A stretch of 64,000 nucleotides of DNA. It comes from Crotalaria pallida (Eukaryota > Streptophyta > Magnoliopsida > Fabales > Fabaceae). This document shows positions 56,145 to 64,000 of this stretch, one piece after another. The stretch spans positions 156,683,501 to 156,747,500 of the forward strand of contig CM075651.1 of the NCBI GenBank assembly GCA_037953625.1. Direction: 5' to 3'. The first letter of the stretch is position 1; each line of letters starts with the position of its first letter. Both the position numbers and the translations under genes were made by a program. A model generated the notes under the pieces. The model ran no database searches. It was not told where the DNA came from and was given only the letters and a program-made list of their open reading frames with translations.

Positions 56145-57323
56145 GAGCTTGTAAGGACAATAAACCAAAAGAACTCATCTTCATAACTATAATATATTTT
56201 TTATATATAAGATTTTTTTGGAAATTTATGTCAATTGAGAAAGTGGACTAATATTGTCAATGACATTAGAAATATGTAAATATTTTTTTTCAAAATTACT
56301 CTTATAATTGTTATTAAAGTTCGACCACCAACTTCCATAGCTATTTTTTGTGGATTAAAAATATTAGCAATCAAAAGTAATAATAAATGAAAAGTGGACA
56401 AATAGAAGGCAAAAGTACTTGTGCTTTATTTATCTATGTGCTATTGTGCCTTAATAAGGACGTTTTCTTTTTTTTTTAGAATGTTCACTACCCAAGAATT
56501 ACATCATCACCACATGAATTTTTTATTAAAAATTAATTATTAATTCTTTTAAAAAAATTAAAAGGTTCAATTTTATTTTAAGAATGCGGTTTTTAATTAT
56601 TTTTAATAACTTCAAAATTTTTTAATTAAAAGAATATATAATGTAAAAAAAATAAAAACACAAATTCTATATGGTGAATACCAACACACCATAATGCAAA
56701 TTCCAACTACATAATCTTGTCTATCTACATTTAATTTAACAAACAATTGAATATAATAACACATATCATAACATATCATATCTTAATATGGATTGGGATA
56801 ATTGATAACTTTATAATGTTTGATGTTTTACATATAAAAACAAGTGAGCATAGTGATGGGGTGTTGCCGTTTCTTTTTGTAGTCTTTGTGGCACTAACAA
56901 TTTTAGAATTGCATTTTGCAAATTTTTTGTTAAGCTTATACGTGGTGGCAACATGAAAAGAAAAATTAGCTTAAAGATGGTAATATGAAATAAAAAATGA
57001 TAATTAAAATAGAGGTTTAAATGAATAGACAACTAATTATCAAGGTAGTTTTTGGAACAACAGCACAAATGAGAGAAGGATAGGTAAAATGGAACACTAA
57101 TTCAGTAAGATTTATGTTACAGAATTGGTGTTTAACTTTTATGCAATATAAATGAAATGTATATCCTAATGCTTTGCTATTTACCTCAGGAAGAGTGTAT
57201 AAATTGTAATGAGTTACATTCATAGTTTAGTACCATGAAAACTTTCCGCTAAATAATCTTAGAACTCTTACCAATTTCTTTTCTATGATCGGTTCGTGAT
57301 CAATTATGAACCTTGAAAGCTTT

Positions 57324-57364
<41 letters not shown>

Positions 57365-57833
57365 CTATTGCAATGCATACATAAAATATCAACGACACTA
57401 GCACTTGACTTGAGCAAAAGTTCAATTAGAATTTATCCCTAATATGTGTGAAACGACATAGCGAGTAAACTCTCACTATGTGTAACATCACAGCGAGTAA
57501 CCCCCATTATCTTTGCTCATCACTTTAATCCCTAAAATAATCTCTATCACTTTAAGATATTTCATCATAAATTCAAAGATAGAAACATTTTAGTTCTATA
57601 TAGTATTTACCGAGTGCAGTAAATGAGACAATGATAATAAACATCATGATTAACATCACATAACATCATTAATAAATTTCGTGGAAGAACATGCATAAAA
57701 AAATAATGCATATTAACCATGACTATTTTACATGACTCACATTTGTCCCGGTTATCATCATCTCATTAACATATAGGCAAATAATAAACTGATTTATCTA
57801 TATTATTATTTTAATTATAACATGTGACAAAAC
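56145..57833. other. AT-rich spacer
   Basis: A degenerate Stowaway-like copy (GAGAAAGTGGACTAATATTG, TTCAAAATTACTCTTATAAT) lies at about 56190-56410. A (TA)n tract is at 57328-57361. No gene is supported. Confidence 0.4.
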
Positions 57834-58114
57834 CACTACTACAGAATTGCAAAAAAGTTTCCAGATATTAATCCCGGTTCCGTTCCGGAACTGGGATTAA
57901 TAGACAAATGATAGTTAAAAAATACCATTAATTTATTGATCCCGATTATAAAAAACACAGAACCGGGATCAATGTTATAACATAAATAATTTTGTATTTT
58001 TTTAAAAATTAAAAATCACACCAACCTTATTTATCCCATTGTTTTACTTCAACTGGGATGAATAATAAAAACACGGAACCAGGATCAATAAATAAATATA
58101 AATATGTGCATTTG

Positions 58115-58390
58115 CCTTTGTTAATCAAAGGGAAACCCTAAGTTCCAAGGGTTGGAGCTGCCGCCCCTTACCCTTCTTCTTCGTGGGTCTCTTCGTGTGC
58201 CCCTTACCCTCTCTCCCTCTTGCCTCGGGCCTCTTTCTATTCCCACTAGTTCTCGCTGCCACCGTCCTAAGTCACCGGCCATGGTTGATGCTAGTGTCTT
58301 CCACCTCGACCTCGCCTCTGCCATGGTTGTTTGTGTGAGATTGTTGGTGTATGTGAGTATGTTTGTGTACAACACTTGCTTCATGTGATT
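58115..58390. other. second non-repetitive insert inside the CACTA element
   Basis: This is a GC-richer stretch, open on both strands (about 78-87 codons each), with CT-rich, Pro/Ser/Leu-coding bias on the plus strand. It has no recognisable domain; it may be another captured fragment, or leader and promoter DNA. Confidence 0.35.
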
Positions 58391-58489
58391 GTTTCTTCTC
58401 TTGGTTTGCCATGTATTGATATGTTTAATTTGTTTTGAATGGATTTTTGCTTTCTCCTAAGAATGGTTAGGTATGAATCACAACTACTG

Positions 58490-58991
58490 TATCGACGGAA
58501 CAAAGAGAAAAGCGGAGGAGAGCAGATGACGAGTCTTAAGAAGAAGAAGAATGGCGGGTGTATCTCTGAAGTGCGGGGACTGCGGGGCTCTGTTGAAATC
58601 GGTAGAAGAAGCGCAGGAGCACGCTGAGCTCACTTCTTACTCCAACTTCTCCGAATCCACCGAAGCTGTTCTCAACCTCGTTTGCACCTCTTGCTCCAAA
58701 CCCTGCCGATCCAAAACCGTCAGATCCCTACCCTTCCTTCCTTTCTTCCTTCAATTCCCCCCCTCTCTCTTTGCATATCTTATTATTATCCATCATTCTT
58801 TCGATTCTATTTCTGCTTCTCTGATTATGATACACATGCCGATTCAATTCAGTTTTTGATTATATAAACTTTGCTTAGTTAATTAAGTTTGTTAATTGTG
58901 TTTTTCAAATTTACTGATGTTTGACTGAAAAGGATTTTTTATTTACTTTCAGAGAGGCTTTGTTGAAGCTAATGAAGTCAAGGATGAATGA
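58490..58991 (+). pseudogene. captured first exon of a C2H2/UBA-type protein joined to a second exon, inside the CACTA element
   Basis: ATG at 58551 with a leader-like purine-rich stretch before it. Exon A (58551-58718, 56 codons) reads MAGVSLKCGDCGALLKSVEE, then AQEHAELTSYSNFSESTEAV, then LNLVCTSCSKPCRSKT. This matches, from memory, the N-terminus of a plant UBA-domain protein (At1g04850-like) that opens with a C2H2 finger (C8, C11, H24). The fourth ligand expected at residue 30 (TSH in the family) is Tyr here. A GTCAGA donor-like site follows; after a TTACTTTCAG acceptor, exon B (58953-58991) reads RGFVEANEVKDE and stops. The phases agree, so a 68-residue product is possible. Exon B does not belong to the family I recall; the copy is probably chimeric and non-functional. 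Confidence 0.7.
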
Positions 58992-59577
58992 ACAACATAT
59001 GTTCTTGACGAGTTATCTTAGCTTAGTTTTGAATTTAGGGAACCATATATATTTTTTAATGTGACTATGTAGCATCTATATGATCGAGCTTGTTTAGCGT
59101 TTTGTATGTATGGAGCCATTAGTTTTGGTTTGGAGTTATCTATCTTAAATGTGTATTGACATTCATGTTTCTAATGTATATAATTATGGCATTTATTTGT
59201 GGCAAAAAAAAATGTTGACAATTTATTTTAATATATGGATATAGCAAATATTATAAATTAATATATATATATATATACTAAATAGCAAATATTATAAATT
59301 AAAAAAATATATATCTTCACTAAAGATCCCGGTTCATTTTAAAAAACTCAACAGTGATCATATATATTAAAGATCCCGGTTCATTATTAAAAATCAACAG
59401 TGATCATATATATTATTGATCTCGGTTCCTTGTTTTTTATTGATCCCGGTTCCGTGTTTTCTAAAACACCTGGGATCACAAGTATCAGACTTGTTATACT
59501 AGGGGATACAATCCCGGTTCGGAACCGGGATCAATATGCATGCGGAACCGGGATCTTTTATCATTTCTGTTGTAGTG

Positions 59578-62541
59578 ACTATAGCATCAAATTTTTCATA
59601 TTATTGCTTAAGTGATTAATAAATTTTATATTATAACTCGAATAACATCATACCTTGATATATGCTTAAGTCTCAATAGTAAATAACTATTTTAATAACT
59701 AGTCATAAAAATACCTTAATCTAGAATAACATAATCAAAAGAATACCATTTTATTTTGAAAATTCTCTCACAAATCCTTCAAAATTTTCAAAATAAAATC
59801 AAAACCATATTATTTTGAAAATCTAGATCAAAATAATATATCCTTTATATAAATATTTAATTTATTTTTATATCCTTCTAAAACTATGTTTATTAATTAT
59901 TATGAGCACAAGTGATTATCTAGAGGGTTGCATTGCTGTACAGTTGCCACTGGTTGGAATTCAACTAAAATGTTGCTCCTGTTTTATTTCCTTTCATTCA
60001 AATGATCATTGTATATTAAAAAATAATTCTGAAATGCTTGTTACAACTATGATTCCAACTATTGCCTCTATCATAAGTTGTTCGCATGTCAAAAACCAGC
60101 CCTCATTCGTCATAATTTAAAGACGAATTTTAACACTTACAATATATTAAATTGGAACTAGAGGAACATATGGATCATATAATATTATGCAATGGTTTCA
60201 TCCACTTGCCATGAATCAACCAGTATCAATTTATACAAGACGGATACATGTTTAACATTATTTAAAACTAAGAGGTCTTTGGGCAATTGATTTTCGAGTG
60301 GAAGAAAATAGTCCGTGTAATTTACACAGACATGCATGAATCATAAAATTTCATGATTATCAATCAAAATTCACATCTAAATCATGCACGTATTTAAGAG
60401 TTTCATATTACATGCATCCTAGATTAATTATGTTCTAATTTATCATAAATCATAAAATATGATACTACAATGTCAATCCATATCATATCCATAGCAAAGT
60501 AATTGTGTACCTTTCATCATGATCATAAATAAGGAAACGAATACTAAATCAAAGACATCCAAAATTGTAAGAAGAAAATATATCATTTATCTTTTGCCAT
60601 CTTTTTCAAACCTTTCTGGTTCTTTCGAACACATACTCTTCAAAGAATTTTTATATCTTCTCTCCCCAAAAAAATAATGCCTTAAGATTATAGGGAAATA
60701 TTATAAGGTAAAGAATAAAATTCACTTGGATTATTGTATTTGCAAAATGATTATAGATAACATTAATAACAACATCATGCACTTTAAACATGTTCTCCAA
60801 CACTGTCCTTAAGACGTTATTTGCCACCAATACTTGTTGCAAGGTTACGACAAGTCGCATTTAAGATTTATCCAAGCACTCAAAGATTTCCAGTCAACAA
60901 TTATGAGAATATCACTTTCAAGAGATAATCTGAATGATTGAGAGATGATTTTTGTATAGCATTCCATACGTGTTCACTCATATACCAGGGACTTCTATTT
61001 ATAATAGATTTCTCATAATTATGTATGTTCATGAGTAAAGAAATGCCATGAAAAAATGATTCTATTCATCGGTGAATCAATACATCAATTCATATTTTCA
61101 CAGTTTTGCAAACTATCATCAACAGATGCTATCACCAGAGGGACTTCAATGGCCATTTCTATTTTTTTAGTTTTGGATTTTTAGTTGAAGTCGTTTTACT
61201 CTTTAATTATTTTTGGTTTTATAGGATGCATTATTATTTTTTTTTTGTATACGCATTATTTTTATTATTTTTATATTTTTGTCAATCATGTTTGGTTTTG
61301 AACAATTTTGACTTACTTTGATTTATGCGAGCAAAGAAGAAAATTCATGATATACATAAAAGTATATGGTGATTCACTGACGTTCTCTTCATTCTTAGTT
61401 TTATTTCAATACTCCATTTTCATTATATCATTGATTTAGTAATAAAAAATTTTGATAATTGAAATTAAAAGTTGAAATAATAATAAATCGTACCTTAAGG
61501 TAAGTAGAAGATAACAACATCTACTATCATTTTTTTGAAGATTGTTGAGATCAACGATGTCGTCATATTGGTAGAAAGACTGTTTTAGGTAAATCTGAAT
61601 ATGACGATATAATGATGATAGAGTAGGGTGTTTGATGTTGGACTATTTGCATTAGGATAAAAGTGAATAGAATTTGAGGTTAAAATCAACCCTAAAAAAT
61701 AATTTTCATAAAAAAAATGCATGATTATCATTTAAAAAAAAACCATCAAAGAATTTCTTTAAAAGGTGCGTGAATATCATTTAATAATTTTTTTTTGCTT
61801 GCTAGTTCGTATTTGCTAGTTGCTAATCGCATATTAGAGAGACACTTGATAAAAAAAAATGCACCAAAAGATAATTGTGCCAAAATCAAGAGAAGGAAAA
61901 CTAAGTGGAAGAAAATTGATGGTCAGACTAAATTGATTAATTAATTTAAAAAGTAGGGGGACTTAATTGAGAAGGAAAAAAGTATGGAAGACACAAGCCA
62001 CAAATGAACCAACCAGGTCAAGATAATTAAGGAGGATAGGCCGAAGGATAAAGAGGTAAAAACGGACAAAGAAGGAAGGGGAAGCAAAGTCCTCCATAGA
62101 TAGATGGAGTTTATCTTAGCATGCTTCGCCCTTTTTATCTTATCTTTTCTTTTTTTTTAATATTTTTTCTTAATATATTCACGTTGATTGGGCATCTTTT
62201 TTTGTACGTTTTAGGTTTTTTCTTTTAACCTATTTTAATATTTTGACTAGATATTTTTTTATTTTTTTATTTTTTATAATAATTCTATATATACCAAGAA
62301 ATAAATATCAAATCAAAATAGCAAAAATGGGGATACAATAGGGAAAAAAACACAAAATGTAAAAAAAAAATATCAAAATAAAAAAACGAAATTCCTTTGT
62401 AGTTTTTTTTGGGGGCTTTTGCCCATATGTTTTAAAAAAAGGGGATAATATATTAGTAAAGAAAAGAGAATTACTTTCATGCAACCAAAATTTGGATGGT
62501 AGTCCAATAATCTATTAATAAACCAATGATTGAATGAGATA
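59578..62541. other. AT-rich gene-free spacer
   Basis: No gene is supported. Frames such as 59902-60120 and 61106-61321 are low complexity and domain-free. Long T and A tracts dominate 61200-62450. Confidence 0.45.
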
Positions 62542-62816
62542 CTTCGTCCGGTCCTATTTATAAGATCCTTTTGAGTTTTTATTTTGGTCCTATTTATAAG
62601 ACCCCATTTCAATTTTCAATATCATTTAATTACTTTTTTTTTCCCACAAACACACTATTAACTCTACACTTTTTAGAGTTCCAATAATAATTATAGGGGT
62701 AATTTTGAAAAAGCATATCAAATTTTCATATTTCCAATGCCACTAGCTAATTTAATCATTCTTCTTAGTAGGAAGGGAAAACTCCAAAAGGGTCTTATAA
62801 ATAGAATCAGAGAGAG
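62542..62816. mobile_element. Stowaway-like MITE
   Basis: It begins TA/CTTCGTCCGGTCCTATTTAT and ends AATAGAATCAGAGAGAG/TA. It is the same family as 41507-41779 but inverted: AATTATAGGGGTAATTTTGA and TCAAATTTTCATATTTCCAA match the reverse complement of that copy. Confidence 0.75.
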
Positions 62817-62929
62817 TATTATGCAATGGAGTTATATGTTGTCATTGCTATGTCAAATTTTAATGATCAAAATTTGAATGACTTGTCATCAAATTATTAA
62901 TTTATTAGTATGATTAAAAAAAAGAGATT

Positions 62930-64000
62930 AATGAGTGTGCATTGACGGTGTAATGGTTTTTACACCGTCCATCATTCACCAGTCTTATTATCAAAATTAG
63001 AATTTTCACAAGACGAACTTTTCGCCATTCTCATCATTCTTGTAGAGCCTACTTTCTCAAGTCCCAGTTACTCATTCTAGTTTTAATAATAGGATGTTTG
63101 AGGACCGAAGCAATGGATCAATATTAAGATATATTTCTGATACACAAGATCTTCCAAAAGGAAACAAGTGTAGAGCATACTCTATATCTCTGAATAATTA
63201 TTTCTATATCCTATATAGAAGACTATATCATATTTTCAGATCTAGAGTTTTCAAGAAGAAGAAAGAAATTTAGAAAAACATATTTTTGAAGAACATAAAA
63301 GGTTTTTATTTATGTTGTAGCTTGTTCCGCTTACAATACAAGTGCTTCTCTTATATATAGGGAGAAGCTGATCCTGCTACTAGTACATAGAGTAGTACTA
63401 GAATACAACATTTATTCTACGTGGAGATTTTTTAGAAACTCCACTTCTACGTAGCAACTTAAACTATTACATAGACATTTATTCACTATTACATGCAACA
63501 TTATTTAGTAGACAAACATTTAACATGATAATGACATGACTATGGCATAGACATTTTATGACATGACATAGAATATTACTATTCATGACTTTGACATTAT
63601 CATGACATGTCTTTTATTTTTGTCTAGAATAATGCATTTACGGTGTAAACAATCTTTACACAGTCGGTGCACCATCTATTTTTTTTAAAAATAATTAATT
63701 TAATTTATTTTTTTATTAACAAATTAATTTAATTTATTATTAAATTGTTACACTACAAATGTACCATCCTTTGGTTGTATGACAAGAATATTATAAAGAA
63801 AAAACAAATTGGTGAAGCAATCAGAGCATGCTATGAAAAACTTATCCCGTGCATGAAAGTAGGAGATAGGAGATAAGATAGATAGATAGATAGATACCCA
63901 TTCCCCATAATATATATATATATGTATGTATACCATCCCTCCCTAATTTGAGTGATCAAATCAATACTATCTCCATCCACCAACAAACCCTAATCCCTAC
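62930..64000. other. spacer at the window end with MITE remnants and microsatellites
   Basis: GACGGTGTAATGGTTTTTAC/ACCGTC (about 62945-62971) and a similar GGTGTAAACAATCTTTACAC (about 63642-63661) are small inverted pairs related to 22800-22960. A GATA microsatellite lies at about 63877-63896. No gene could be supported up to the edge. Confidence 0.4.

Larger units (their letters stand above)
57834..59577 (+). mobile_element. non-autonomous CACTA element carrying gene fragments, 1744 bp
   Basis: The left end CACTACTACAGAATTG and the right end (reverse complement) CACTACAACAGAAATG are CACTA-type termini. Subterminal zones on both sides hold many copies, in both orientations, of GATCCCGGTTC / GAACCGGGATC (57870-58090 and 59325-59560), the usual transposase-binding arrays of this superfamily. 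The 3-bp flanks (AAC and ACT) do not match, so no target duplication is seen. The interior holds non-repetitive sequence (58115-59000), including a captured exon. No transposase is present. Confidence 0.82.

Noticed and set aside
1..64000. LTR retrotransposons, virus-like insertions or an operon-like system
   Set aside because: I saw no reverse transcriptase, integrase, gag, primer-binding site or long direct terminal repeats, and no cluster of co-oriented related genes.

Overview
This window is plant nuclear DNA. Genes have GT-AG introns, the spacers are very AT-rich, the spaces between genes are full of small DNA transposons, and every recognisable protein is a plant type. The closest resemblance I can recall is to papilionoid legumes (Medicago/Trifolium-like), but that is an impression from protein wording and repeat style, not something proved here. 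There is no bacterial, organellar or viral gene set.

Six intact host genes can be modelled. In order: (1) a UBA2A-like nuclear RNA-binding protein with two RRMs (3563-5068, minus), whose stop codon directly abuts a splice donor, so the 3' UTR is spliced into the 1-3562 region; (2) an ABI5-like/AREB3-type group A bZIP factor (9982-12297, plus, 3 coding exons, 269 aa); (3) an SnRK1 beta subunit of the AKINbeta1 type (30456-35736, plus, 4 exons, 277 aa, N-myristoylation signal, CBM48 and ASC domains); (4) a canonical 149-aa calmodulin (39864-41127, minus, 2 exons); (5) an oligoribonuclease with a complete DEDDh catalytic set (43399-47720, plus, 8 exons, 243 aa); (6) TGD2, the MlaD/Mce-domain lipid transporter subunit of the chloroplast envelope (49048-51058, minus, 5 exons, 382 aa). 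These are ordinary single genes and not a cluster. The bZIP and the SnRK1 beta subunit are both linked to stress/energy signalling, but nothing shows that they work together because they are neighbours.

The interesting content is mobile DNA. Three non-autonomous terminal-inverted-repeat elements each carry a piece of a host gene. At 15315-16538 there is the LRR end plus post-LRR domain of a TIR-NBS-LRR resistance gene, with an 8-bp target duplication. At 37600-38599 there is a 1000-bp element carrying three exons, with introns, of cobalamin-independent methionine synthase. At 57834-59577 there is a CACTA element carrying the first exon of a C2H2/UBA-type protein plus a second exon of unknown origin in a compatible reading phase. 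Other dated or structured elements include a hAT inserted into another hAT (24487-25637, both with perfect 8-bp duplications), two 510-bp Mutator-like MITEs in opposite orientation (22265-22774 and 23466-23975), a Mutator-like MITE with a perfect 9-bp duplication (7795-8189), two further hAT-like elements (5455-5994 and 52059-52659), several near-perfect foldbacks, about ten Stowaway-like MITEs with CTCCCTCC-type ends and TA flanks, and several pol III box-bearing SINE-like fragments.

Region by region: 1-5.2 kb UBA2A and its 3' UTR; 5.2-9.4 kb duplicated upstream sequence and MITEs; 9.4-12.7 kb bZIP; 12.7-30 kb gene-poor, MITE-rich, with the resistance-gene capture element and an orphan exon near 17.2 kb; 30-35.8 kb AKINbeta1; 36-39.8 kb methionine synthase capture element and SINE-like repeats; 39.8-51.9 kb calmodulin, oligoribonuclease and TGD2; 52-64 kb gene-poor, with tandem duplications and the CACTA element.
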